Assembly: GCA_016872535.1 (NCBI GenBank)
Contig: VGZQ01000009.1
Coordinates: 1-50,396, forward strand
DNA: 50,396 nt
Source of the DNA: Rhodospirillales bacterium
Lineage (GTDB): Bacteria > Pseudomonadota > Alphaproteobacteria > Rhodospirillales > 2-12-FULL-67-15
Direction of reading: 5' to 3'
Every line of letters begins with the position of its first letter. Within the stretch, counting starts at the first letter, position 1. The translations under genes and the position numbers were made by a program. The notes under the pieces were generated by a model. The model worked only from the letters and a program-made list of their open reading frames with translations. It was not told the origin of the DNA and did not search any database. Shown in pieces: positions 15,402 to 22,322 of this stretch.

Positions 15402-17027
15402 ATGCCCTCGATTTACGACCGCGACCTGGACCGCAACGCCGCCAACTTCGCGCCCCTTTCGCCGCTCACGTTCCTCGAACGCGCGGCGGCCGTCTATCCC
15501 GATCGCATCGCCGTCATCCACGGGCGGAAACGCTTTACCTGGAAGGAGACCTACGCCCGCTGCCGAAGGCTCGCGAGCGCGCTCGCCAAACGAGGTATCG
15601 GCCGCAACGATACGGTCGCGGTTATGGCCTCGAACACGCCCGAAATCTACGAGGCGAGCTTCGCCGTGCCCATGCTCGGCGCGGTGCTCAACACCCTCAA
15701 CGTCCGGCTCGACGGTCCGGCGCTCGCCTTCTGCCTCGAACACGGCGAAGCCAAGGCGCTGATTACCGACACCGAGTTTTCGCCCGCGATCAAGGACGCG
15801 CTCGCCCGACTCGGGAACAAGATACCGGTGATCGACATCGTCGACAGCGAATACGGCGGCCCGGGCGCGCGGCTCGGCGAAACCGACTACGAATCGTTCA
15901 TCGCCGGGGGCGATCCGGATTTCGCCTGGACCATGCCGGCCGACGAATGGGACGCGATTTCGCTCAACTACACGTCCGGCACCACCGGCAATCCCAAGGG
16001 CGTCGTCTACCACCATCGCGGCGCGTACCTGAACGCGCTCAGCAACGCGGTCGGGTGGAACATGGGCCATCATCCGATCTACCTCTGGACGCTGCCCATG
16101 TTCCATTGCAACGGCTGGTGCTTCCCGTGGACGCTCGCCGCCGTCGCCGGCACCAGCGTGTGCCTCAGGCGGGTGAGCGCCGAAACCATTTTCGCCGCCA
16201 TCGCCGAACACAAGGTGACCCACTTCTGCGGCGCGCCGATCGTGCTCAATTTCGTCATCAACGCGACCGAGGCGGAAAGGAAGCCGCTTCCCCACACCGT
16301 CCAGGTCATGACCGCCGCCGCGCCTCCGCCGGCGGCGACGTTGGCCGGCATGCAGCGCGCCGGATTCAACGTCACCCACGTCTACGGGCTTACCGAAACC
16401 TACGGGCCGGCGGTGATGTGCGCGTGGCACCCGGAATGGGACGCATTGCCGATCGAGAAGCAGGCCGAATTGAAATCGCGCCAGGGCGTGCGCTACCACG
16501 TCCTCGACGGCCTCGCGGTGATGGACTCGGAAACCATGACCCCGGTTCCCGCCGACGGGCAAACCATGGGCGAGATCATGTTCCGCGGCAACATCGTGAT
16601 GAAGGGCTACCTCAAGAACCCGACGGCGACCGCCGAGGCCTTCAAGGGGGGCTGGTTCCATTCCGGCGATCTCGCCGCGATGCACCCGGACGGCTATATC
16701 CAGATCAAGGACCGCTCCAAGGACATCATCATCTCGGGCGGCGAGAATATTTCCTCGATCGAGGTCGAAGGCGCCATCGCCGCGCACCCCTCCGTCATGC
16801 TGGCCGCCGTGGTCGCCAAGCCGGACGAGAAATGGGGCGAAACGCCGTGCGCGTTCGTGGAACTCAAGCCGGACAAGACCGCGACCGAGGACGAAATCAT
16901 CGCCTTCTGCCGCGAGCGGCTGGCCAAGTTCAAGTGCCCGCGCCGGGTGGTGTTCGGGCCGCTGCCCAAGACCTCGACCGGCAAAATCCAGAAATTCAAG
17001 CTGCGCGAAATGGCGAAGGGGATGTAG
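15402..17027 (+). CDS. Acyl-CoA synthetase (AMP-binding, medium/long-chain type)
   Basis: The 541-residue protein carries the adenylate-forming enzyme motifs in order: LNYTSGTTGNPKGVVYHHRG (about 188-207), the linker VYGLTETYGPA, GWFHSGDLAAMHPDGYI, DRSKDIIISGGENISSIEVE and the terminal KTSTGKIQKFKL. It activates a fatty or related carboxylic acid to the CoA thioester. The sequence resembles the AlkK/DmdB-like branch, but chain length cannot be set from motifs. It is divergent from prpE, with 235 bases between the starts. AAGG precedes the ATG by 8 bases. Confidence 0.85.
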   Translation: MPSIYDRDLDRNAANFAPLSPLTFLERAAAVYPDRIAVIHGRKRFTWKETYARCRRLASALAKRGIGRNDTVAVMASNTPEIYEASFAVPMLGAVLNTLNVRLDGPALAFCLEHGEAKALITDTEFSPAIKDALARLGNKIPVIDIVDSEYGGPGARLGETDYESFIAGGDPDFAWTMPADEWDAISLNYTSGTTGNPKGVVYHHRGAYLNALSNAVGWNMGHHPIYLWTLPMFHCNGWCFPWTLAAVAGTSVCLRRVSAETIFAAIAEHKVTHFCGAPIVLNFVINATEAERKPLPHTVQVMTAAAPPPAATLAGMQRAGFNVTHVYGLTETYGPAVMCAWHPEWDALPIEKQAELKSRQGVRYHVLDGLAVMDSETMTPVPADGQTMGEIMFRGNIVMKGYLKNPTATAEAFKGGWFHSGDLAAMHPDGYIQIKDRSKDIIISGGENISSIEVEGAIAAHPSVMLAAVVAKPDEKWGETPCAFVELKPDKTATEDEIIAFCRERLAKFKCPRRVVFGPLPKTSTGKIQKFKLREMAKGM

Positions 17028-17030
17028 AGG

Positions 17031-17180
17031 CTAGGCGGAAACCGTATCCAGCGGCTCGACGCCGATGTATTCCTCCTCGACGTCGAGCGACCGTCCCTTG
17101 TCCCGGTACTCGACGCCCATGACGTCCAGCTCCGCCATCGCGGATCGTTTCTGTCGCTCGGATTGAAAGTCGAACTCCAT
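17031..17180 (-). CDS. Putative 49-residue acidic protein
   Basis: A 50-codon frame runs from ATG 17180 to TAG 17031. The product opens MEFDFQSERQKRSAMAELDV and ends EEEYIGVEPLDTVSA. About 85% of its third codon positions are G or C, like the real genes here, and GGGAAGG lies just upstream, although close. It is convergent with the acyl-CoA synthetase, starting just after a palindrome AACACATTGTGTT (17229-17241). No family is recognised. It could be a small accessory gene of the toxin-antitoxin island or a chance frame. Confidence 0.45.
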   Translation of the reverse strand: MEFDFQSERQKRSAMAELDVMGVEYRDKGRSLDVEEEYIGVEPLDTVSA

Positions 17181-17291
17181 CGCCTTCCCGCCGTTTCGCC
17201 CCCCGCGATTCGTTCCGCCCGGATGTTAAACACATTGTGTTGCAAAAAAAATAGGCTCTGCAACCATTCGAGGTGCCCGACTCCGCCCCCC

Positions 17292-17333
17292 CTACCCCGC
17301 CAGCCCGAAAAACACCATCCGCGCGCGGGTCAC
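17292..17333 (-). pseudogene. Remnant of a mazF-like toxin 3' end
   Basis: Directly behind the RHH antitoxin, a GTG overlapping its TGA stop opens a frame reading VTRARMVFFGLAG then TAG. The last eleven residues mirror the end of the mazF-like gene at 18070 (DRALLVFLGLAG then TAG). The nucleotides match too: CTACCCCGCCAGCCCGA is shared exactly at 17292-17308 and 18070-18086, followed by a further ~20 bases of partial identity. It looks like the surviving tail of a second mazF copy after deletion or replacement. Confidence 0.6.
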
Positions 17334-17578
17334 TTTCGCTCGTCGCCGGAACGCGGCGGCGCGCCGCCCTTGCGCTTCAGAATGCGGCGGAAGGCCGCCA
17401 TGTCGGCGCGGGCCTTGCGCTCGGCGAAGAACGCGGCGGTCGTCATCGCGGCGAGTTTTTCCGCTACCGCCGTGGCCACGAATTGGTTGAGACTGATGCC
17501 CTCTTCCCGCGCGATTTTTTCGACCGCCGCCTTGACCGAACGCGGCAGACGCAAGGGATACGTGGAAACTGTCGTCAT
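17330..17578 (-). CDS. Ribbon-helix-helix antitoxin of a PIN toxin pair
   Basis: The 82-residue protein starts with a ribbon-helix-helix fold: a strand (TVSTYPLRLP), helix 1 (RSVKAAVEKIAREEG), the ISLNQFVATAVAEKLAA helix, and a basic C-terminal tail. The ISLNQFV pattern is typical of HicB/CopG-like antitoxins. Its ATG overlaps the stop of the upstream PIN gene by four bases (17575-17578), so the toxin gene comes first, the reverse of classical VapBC. It probably binds DNA at the palindrome upstream of the toxin and neutralises the PIN protein. A mazF 3' remnant abuts its stop codon. Confidence 0.8.
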   Translation of the reverse strand: MTTVSTYPLRLPRSVKAAVEKIAREEGISLNQFVATAVAEKLAAMTTAAFFAERKARADMAAFRRILKRKGGAPPRSGDERK

Positions 17579-17997
17579 TTTTCGATTCTCCTCAACGCTT
17601 CGGCCGGCTTGAGCACGGCGACGCCGAATTTCGCCGGTCCGCCGCCATAGTCGCGGACATTGAAAGTCACGATGGCGTCCGCCCGCCCGTTCACCGCCGC
17701 CTCCAGGACCATTTCGTCGCCCGGATCGCGCAATTGCGGACGCCACAGAAAGTGACTGTCGACCGGTTCGGCCAACGCCGCCAGGCCATCCAGGAATTGC
17801 GCGATCTCGCCTTCGCTCAGTTGCGCGGCCAACCTGTGCTCGGCAAGGGTACAGGTGGCTTCATATTCCACCACTAGCGGAACGCTCATCAGCAGGGTCG
17901 CGCGGCCATCCGCCGCCGCCAGCAGGATCGCCGCCGACGCGCCCCGGGGACTGCGCAGGGCAGCGACCACCACGTCCGTGTCGAGCACAAGCCTCAC
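17575..17997 (-). CDS. PIN-domain toxin (putative endoribonuclease)
   Basis: The 140-residue protein belongs to the PIN family of the COG1569 type. It starts MRLVLDTDVVVAALRSPRGA with the first acidic metal ligand in LDTDVVV. The mid acidic residue is in PLVVEYEATC and the later ones in RDPGDEMVLEAAVNGRADAI and VTFNVRDY. PIN toxins cleave RNA with Mg2+. It overlaps the RHH antitoxin gene by four bases. A TCATATCA/TGATATGA inverted repeat 14 bases upstream is a good candidate for the autoregulatory site. All acidic residues seem intact, so the toxin should be active. Confidence 0.85.
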   Translation of the reverse strand: MRLVLDTDVVVAALRSPRGASAAILLAAADGRATLLMSVPLVVEYEATCTLAEHRLAAQLSEGEIAQFLDGLAALAEPVDSHFLWRPQLRDPGDEMVLEAAVNGRADAIVTFNVRDYGGGPAKFGVAVLKPAEALRRIEK

Positions 17998-18010
17998 ATC
18001 ATAAAAGATA

Positions 18011-18030
18011 TCATATCACCCATGATATGA
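18011..18030. promoter_or_regulatory. Palindromic operator of the PIN/RHH pair
   Basis: Perfect 8-bp arms TCATATCA and TGATATGA surround CCCA, directly upstream of the PIN gene start (17997). The A/T-rich stretch stands out from its surroundings and suits binding by the RHH antitoxin. Confidence 0.6.
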
Positions 18031-18069
18031 CAATCTTGTCCGGGCGCGGGGTAACGCCGAAGGGTTCTT

Positions 18070-18401
18070 CTACCCCGCCAGCCCGAGGAATACCAAGAGC
18101 GCGCGGTCGAGGCGCCCCATGTCCGCCGGACCGAGACGGCCGATGCGGCGGCCCAGTTTTCCCCTCGGAATCGTCGTGATTTTGTCGGTCATGAGCCGCG
18201 AGCGCGCTTTCAGCCCGTTTGTCTCGTCCGACTCGACGATAGGGCGGATCGCCGGCACATCGGTGGGATCGCTGGTGAAAGCGCAGACGGTTACGGAATT
18301 TGTCGCCGCGAATCGGTCGTCTTGCACGATGACCACGGGGCGCGGCTTGCCGGCGTAATCCGCGTCGCCCGCAACGGTCCAAATTTCGCCGCGCGCCTCA
18401 C
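18070..18401 (-). pseudogene. mazF/pemK-like toxin with a frameshift at its start
   Basis: The body of a MazF-like toxin is readable: GEIWTVAGDADYAGKPRPVV, IVQDDRFAATNSVTVCAF, MTDKITTIPRGKLGRRIGRL and the end LVFLGLAG. The expected start is the GTG at 18401, overlapping the TGA of the antitoxin gene. However, GTG AGG CGC is followed by CGCGGC where the family needs GGC GAA ATT TGG. Two extra bases (one CG unit in a GCGCGCG run) put the start and body in different frames. No ATG, GTG or TTG precedes the body in its own frame. The first in-frame start is GTG 18336, which would remove the RGEIW strand. It is therefore probably inactive, or it is a sequencing error. Confidence 0.65.
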
Positions 18402-18619
18402 CGTTCGGACTCGTTCGTGATGGCGTCGATGAATGCCTGATCCTCGGCCTCGTATCGGCTCGCCGCGATCAGCCGCGACTGGCGTCGGGCCTCCGCCTTA
18501 AAGGCGGGCGAGCCCACGTCCGGGGCCCAAATCTGGATGGGGCGGAGTCCTTGCGCGCGCACCTTGTCGCGCGACGCGGCCTTGCGACGGGTCGACAAAC
18601 GCTTGGCGGAAACCGGCAT
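18398..18619 (-). CDS. MazE-like antitoxin (DUF3018 type)
   Basis: The 73-residue protein reads MPVSAKRLSTRRKAASRDKV, then GLRPIQIWAPDVGSPAFKAE and a charged C-terminal helix with EAEDQAFIDAI, the pattern of antitoxin MazE/DUF3018 proteins paired with MazF. ATG 18619 is preferred over the in-frame TTG at 18631 because the family begins MPVS. Its stop overlaps the expected GTG start of the toxin gene, which is frameshifted. A perfect 16-bp palindrome lies 14 bases upstream. If the toxin is dead, this antitoxin is now an orphan that might still neutralise related toxins. Confidence 0.75.
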   Translation of the reverse strand: MPVSAKRLSTRRKAASRDKVRAQGLRPIQIWAPDVGSPAFKAEARRQSRLIAASRYEAEDQAFIDAITNESER

Positions 18620-18633
18620 GGCGAAATCCAACT

Positions 18634-18649
18634 AGGTTACATGTAACCT
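18634..18649. promoter_or_regulatory. Perfect 16-bp palindrome upstream of the mazE-like gene
   Basis: AGGTTACATGTAACCT reads the same on both strands and lies 14 bases before the antitoxin start, where autoregulation by the antitoxin is expected. Confidence 0.6.
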
Positions 18650-18714
18650 CGCGCCGACCGCGCCCAAACGCAAGCGCGCGCGGGCCCCCGAACACTCGGC
18701 AGCGAAACCCCGGT

Positions 18715-18882
18715 TCAGTGCGACGACAGGCCGGCGATCTCGTCCTTGATCTTCAACTTCTGCTTTTTGAGGTTATGGATCCGGACCTCGTCCGGGTGGG
18801 TGTGGGCATTTTCCTCGGCAATGGCGGACTCGAGCGCCTCGTGCCGGGCCTTGAGAGCGTTCAGTCTCTCCTGCTGGCTCAT
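18715..18882 (-). CDS. DUF465 family small helical protein
   Basis: The 55-residue protein begins MSQQERLNALKARHEALESA and contains the DUF465 signature HPDEVRIHNLKKQKLKIKDE, a charged two-helix hairpin. The ATG at 18882 is preceded by AGGGA at a good distance. Members are abundant in proteobacteria and have no firm function. Another DUF465 gene is divergent 254 bases away. Confidence 0.85.
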   Translation of the reverse strand: MSQQERLNALKARHEALESAIAEENAHTHPDEVRIHNLKKQKLKIKDEIAGLSSH

Positions 18883-18992
18883 GGATGATTCCCTGTTTCC
18901 ACATTGCAACTACGAATGCGGCGCCGGGCTCGCCCGTCGCGGGGCCGCCGTAATTCTCGGCGTTTGGAGGAGCGGTTCTCGCCCCCGGCGCA

Positions 18993-19011
18993 TTCGGTTA
19001 TGATAACCGAA
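18993..19011. promoter_or_regulatory. Inverted repeat between the two DUF465 genes
   Basis: TTCGGTTA and TAACCGAA flank TGA in the 254-bp gap between the divergent DUF465 genes. It may be an operator or a small hairpin. Nothing else in the gap resembles a gene. Confidence 0.4.
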
Positions 19012-19136
19012 ACAGCGCCCCGATTCCACAAAAAGGGGCCTTGAGCCGGGGCCGCGGATCGGTCCCGGTCGAGTTTGGCATCATTCAAAAAAACGGCCGG
19101 AAGCCGGGATAGTCGCGCGGGGGATTGAAAGCCGTC

Positions 19137-19337
19137 ATGAACGATCCACAGGCTCTCAAGGAACGCCTCGAGGCGTTGCGGCTGGAACACCGCGACCTCG
19201 ACGACGTCATCCGGCGCCTGACCGAGAACGATCGCCATGACCGACTCCAGCTTCAGCGCCTGAAGAAGCGGAAGCTTCTGCTCAAAGACCAGATTTCGAC
19301 CATCGAGAACCTGCTGATTCCCGACATCATCGCCTGA
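19137..19337 (+). CDS. DUF465 family small helical protein
   Basis: The 66-residue protein begins MNDPQALKERLEALRLEHRD and has the DUF465 core DRLQLQRLKKRKLLLKDQIS followed by a short hydrophobic end (LLIPDIIA). It resembles the divergent neighbour in fold and position of the lysine-rich turn but differs in the ends, so the pair probably arose by an old duplication. The ATG at 19137 is chosen over a TTG at 19125. It is convergent with the HD-GYP gene, 7 bases apart. Confidence 0.85.
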   Translation: MNDPQALKERLEALRLEHRDLDDVIRRLTENDRHDRLQLQRLKKRKLLLKDQISTIENLLIPDIIA

Positions 19338-19344
19338 CGGGCGG

Positions 19345-20688
19345 TCAGGCGGTGGCGCGCGCGGCGTCGGCGTCTTCGAGACGGGTCAGGCTGCCGTTGC
19401 GCGCCGTTTCCCAAAAGTCCGCCAGTTGCGTCTGCTCCTCGTGCTGCGCCCGTCGCCGCACCTCGTCGAGGACGTCGAAATGGTCGAACAGCAGTTGAAC
19501 GATTTCGCGCGAAAGCCGGCCCGCGGCCACGTGCTGTCCGAAAATCTCGCGGATTTTCGCGCCCTCGTATCCCCTGCGGTAGGGGCGGTCTTCGGACAGG
19601 GCCGTGAAGATATCCGAAACGGCGACGATGCGCGATCCGAGCGAGATGTTCGCCTCGGCCAGCCGCAGCGGATAGCCTTTGCCGTCCAATGTCTCGTGAT
19701 GCTCGGCCGCCCACGCCGTGATTTCCTCGAGGCCCGTGACCCGCCCCAGAATGTTGCGGGTGTGGTAGGTGTGCGAACGCATGACGTGCCATTCCTCGGG
19801 CGTCAACGATCCGTCTTTTTCGAGGATCGTGTTCGGTACCGCGAGCTTGCCGATGTCGTGCACGTAGCCGGCGATTTTCAGCATCTTGCATTCGCTCCGG
19901 GACATTCCGGCAAGCCGGCCGAGTTCGGCGGCGCAGGCCGCGATGCCGCCGGAATGGGTGGCGGTGAATCGCGACCGGCAATCGACGACCAGGGCGAAGA
20001 ACTTGGATATGTCCAAAAGTTCGTCGAGATCGACGACCACGCGGGGAAGATGGCACATCCGCCGCAGGGTCCGTTCGAGCGAACCGAAGGAAAGATCGAG
20101 CCAGAAAACCTCCCGATCCGACACCCTGTTGAACGCGGCCACGTGCTCCGGGTCGAACTGAAGCCCGGCAAAGCCGGCGATGGTCGTGCGGATGCCGTCG
20201 ACTTGCGCGAAGACCGGCACTTTCCGGTCGTAAAGGACCGCGATCCGGTCGGCGAGGTGAATCAGGTGGCTCAGGTGCGGCACCGGCAGATCGCGGAACC
20301 TATGCCCCTCGCCGTATTTCCAGGGCACGTGATGGAAACGGACCAGCGTGGCGGCCTCGTTGATGTGGGGGAACTTCCCCAGCAGGTTGTACCCGAATTC
20401 GGCGTGAAGATGCGGCGACTTCATCTCGAACTCGAGGATTTTCATCCGCTCCGCGAGCGGCAGGCTGCCGATGTCGTGAAGATAGGCCGCAACGAAAAGA
20501 TCGTTATAGGCCGGCCGCGGCAGCCCCAGTTCCTCGGCGATGGTCGCGGCGATATAGCAAACCTGTTTATGGTGCGCGTCGATGGCGGGATTGATGGCGT
20601 CGAGCGCCGTGGCGAGCGCGTCGATCAACTCGAAAATCGAGAATGTCCGTCGCGCCGGCTGACGTTTTCGTTCCGAGTTTCCAGGCAC
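19345..20688 (-). CDS. Two-HD-domain protein with C-terminal HD-GYP (c-di-GMP phosphodiesterase)
   Basis: The 447-residue protein has two HD domains. The N-terminal one (about 35-180) shows HHKQVCYIAATIAEE, AAYLHDIGSL and HLIHLADRIAVLYD. The C-terminal one (about 235-400) is HD-GYP-like, with VHDIGKLAVPN (about 273-283), EEWHVMRSHT, HHETLDGKGYP (about 328-338) and SDIFTALSEDRPYR. HD-GYP proteins cleave c-di-GMP. The GTG start at 20688 is chosen because GAAGGA precedes it by six bases; an upstream GTG at 20730 has no site. No receiver or sensor domain is present, so control may come from the N-terminal HD. The degenerate GGDEF gene lies 98 bases upstream on the same strand. Confidence 0.85.
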   Translation of the reverse strand: MPGNSERKRQPARRTFSIFELIDALATALDAINPAIDAHHKQVCYIAATIAEELGLPRPAYNDLFVAAYLHDIGSLPLAERMKILEFEMKSPHLHAEFGYNLLGKFPHINEAATLVRFHHVPWKYGEGHRFRDLPVPHLSHLIHLADRIAVLYDRKVPVFAQVDGIRTTIAGFAGLQFDPEHVAAFNRVSDREVFWLDLSFGSLERTLRRMCHLPRVVVDLDELLDISKFFALVVDCRSRFTATHSGGIAACAAELGRLAGMSRSECKMLKIAGYVHDIGKLAVPNTILEKDGSLTPEEWHVMRSHTYHTRNILGRVTGLEEITAWAAEHHETLDGKGYPLRLAEANISLGSRIVAVSDIFTALSEDRPYRRGYEGAKIREIFGQHVAAGRLSREIVQLLFDHFDVLDEVRRRAQHEEQTQLADFWETARNGSLTRLEDADAARATA

Positions 20689-20786
20689 GGCGATTCCTTC
20701 TTCATCGCCCCGTCCGCGAACCGTTCGCACACCGAGGTCGGCGGAATTAACTTTTTAATTGTCGCACGCGCCCCGGTATGACGGTA

Positions 20787-21578
20787 TTAGGGCTGGCCCC
20801 GTATGCCGGCCATCAGATTGGCGTCGGCGGCGGCGATCAGCCCGTCCACATCGCTGCCCGCGCTCAACACGGCAAGGCCGACCGCCACGTCCAAATCCAC
20901 CCGGCGGGCCCCGGCGACGAACGGGCGTTCCGCGACCGCGCGCGCAAGCGCCGCGCGCAACGCCGCGCGGCCGGCCTCGTCGGCGACGAACACCAACGCG
21001 GCAAGTTCGTTGCCGGTCAGGCTGCCGACGAAATCGCCCGGCGCCACGACCGCCCGCAGCGCGTCGCACAAAAGGCCGAGCGCCTTGTCGCGCGCGGCGA
21101 TGCCGAATTCGCGCCGGATCGCGTCGCCGTTGATCAGGCTGATGACGAACAGGCTGGGCGCGAACGAAAATTCCTGCAATCGACCGCGCACATGCGCGAC
21201 CTGCCCACGAAACGCCTGACGGCTCAACACCGGCAAATAAGGGTGATGGTCGACAATCTGTTCAAGCTGGGCGAGGCGCCGCCGGGCGGCGTCCAACTCG
21301 CCGCGCACTTGGCCGAGCTCGGCGAGAAGGTTCTCGATCACCCGCTCGGTTTCGGGCGAAAGCTTGTCGGCGGCAAGACCGGCGATGGTCACGTCGGTCG
21401 CGCCCTCGGACCGCAAATGATCGGCGCCGCCCCCGCGCGCGCCTTCGTGCTCGCGCCCGTGGTCATCCTCGCGCGCGCTGTCTTGGCCCGCGCCCTGGCG
21501 ACGCGGCGCGGGATAGGGGGATCGCCGCCCGCCATCGCGCGACGGTACGATGGGAGGCGGACCGAGGTCCTTTTCCAT
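20787..21578 (-). CDS. Degenerate GGDEF-domain protein
   Basis: The 263-residue protein starts with a charged, disordered ~65-residue region. A coiled coil follows (ETERVIENLLAELGQVRGEL, RRLAQLEQIVDHHPYLPVLS), then a GGDEF-like domain (about 118-263). The fold marks are there (LFVISLINGDAIRREFG, then FVGSLTGNELAALVFVAD), but the GGDEF active-site motif is replaced by TGNEL. Catalysis is therefore unlikely, and the protein may bind GTP or c-di-GMP or act through protein contacts. It precedes the HD-GYP gene on the same strand, which suggests joint work in c-di-GMP signalling. It is divergent from purE. Confidence 0.75.
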   Translation of the reverse strand: MEKDLGPPPIVPSRDGGRRSPYPAPRRQGAGQDSAREDDHGREHEGARGGGADHLRSEGATDVTIAGLAADKLSPETERVIENLLAELGQVRGELDAARRRLAQLEQIVDHHPYLPVLSRQAFRGQVAHVRGRLQEFSFAPSLFVISLINGDAIRREFGIAARDKALGLLCDALRAVVAPGDFVGSLTGNELAALVFVADEAGRAALRAALARAVAERPFVAGARRVDLDVAVGLAVLSAGSDVDGLIAAADANLMAGIRGQP

Positions 21579-21701
21579 CGCTCGACCTCCGGGGGTCTAA
21601 CCTCCGGGCGGACGCCGCGGCCGGAAGCCGGGACTCGATCCGCCCGTACGTTCAGTATAGCCAATCGCGCGCATTCGAGGTTAATGGCGCCCGGTCGAGG
21701 C

Positions 21702-21729
21702 TTGTCAGCCAAGGCTCCGCGCCTATAAT
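21702..21729 (+). promoter_or_regulatory. Predicted promoter of purEK
   Basis: TTGTCA (21702-21707), a 16-bp spacer and a perfect TATAAT (21724-21729) lie 30 bases before purE. Confidence 0.65.
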
Positions 21730-21758
21730 CCCCCGCTTCCCGCACCCCGGAAGCGCCC

Positions 21759-22322
21759 ATGCCCTCGCCCCGAAAACAACGCAAATCGGCTCGATCGCGG
21801 CGCAAGCCGGAGGTCGGCGTGATCATGGGCAGCCAGTCCGATTGGGCGACGTTGCGACACGCGGTCGAGACGCTGAAGGCACTCGGCGTCCGGTTCGAGA
21901 CGCGAATCGTCTCCGCCCACCGCACCCCGAAGCGCCTCTACCAATACGCCCTTTCCGCCCGCGCGCGCGGCCTCAAGGCGATCATCGCCGGCGCCGGCGG
22001 CGCCGCGCACCTGCCCGGCATGACGGCGGCACTGACCGCGTTGCCCGTGTTCGGAGTTCCGGTCGAATCGAAGGCCCTGAAGGGACTCGACAGCCTGCTC
22101 TCCATCGCCCAGATGCCGCCCGGCATACCGGTCGGGACTCTCGCGATCGGCCGCGCCGGGGCGATCAACGCGGCGCTGCTCGCCGCCGCCGTGCTCGCGA
22201 CCGGGGACGCGCGCGTGCGCGCCCGGCTCGATTCCTGGCGCGCGGCGCAAACCGCCGCCATCGCGCGAAAGCCGAAGGACGAACCGCCCGAAACTCGATC
22301 GCGGCGGCGCCGTTCGCGATGA
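21759..22322 (+). CDS. purE: N5-carboxyaminoimidazole ribonucleotide mutase
   Basis: The 187-residue protein has the PurE landmarks [20 protein letters not shown] (about 20-39), [13 protein letters not shown] (about 53-65) and the loop [15 protein letters not shown] (about 78-92). It converts N5-CAIR to CAIR in purine synthesis and works with PurK. A basic N-terminal extension of about 17 residues and a basic C-terminal tail exceed the usual ~160 residues. The stop overlaps the purK start (ATGA, 22319-22322). Confidence 0.95.
   Translation: MPSPRKQRKSARSRRKPEVGVIMGSQSDWATLRHAVETLKALGVRFETRIVSAHRTPKRLYQYALSARARGLKAIIAGAGGAAHLPGMTAALTALPVFGVPVESKALKGLDSLLSIAQMPPGIPVGTLAIGRAGAINAALLAAAVLATGDARVRARLDSWRAAQTAAIARKPKDEPPETRSRRRRSR

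Noticed and set aside
18011-18382. 123-codon minus-strand frame over the mazF region
   Set aside because: It reads in a different frame from the conserved MazF residues and is Arg/Gly-rich; it is the product of the frameshifted start, not a separate protein.
18388-18401. Programmed frameshift rescuing mazF
   Set aside because: A -1 shift at GCG AAA TTT would restore the frame, but the heptamer does not fit the X XXY YYZ rule well and no stimulating structure was evident.
21842-22318. Upstream extension of purK into purE
   Set aside because: PurK homologues start at ATG 22319, which overlaps the purE stop; the extension is a shadow of purE.
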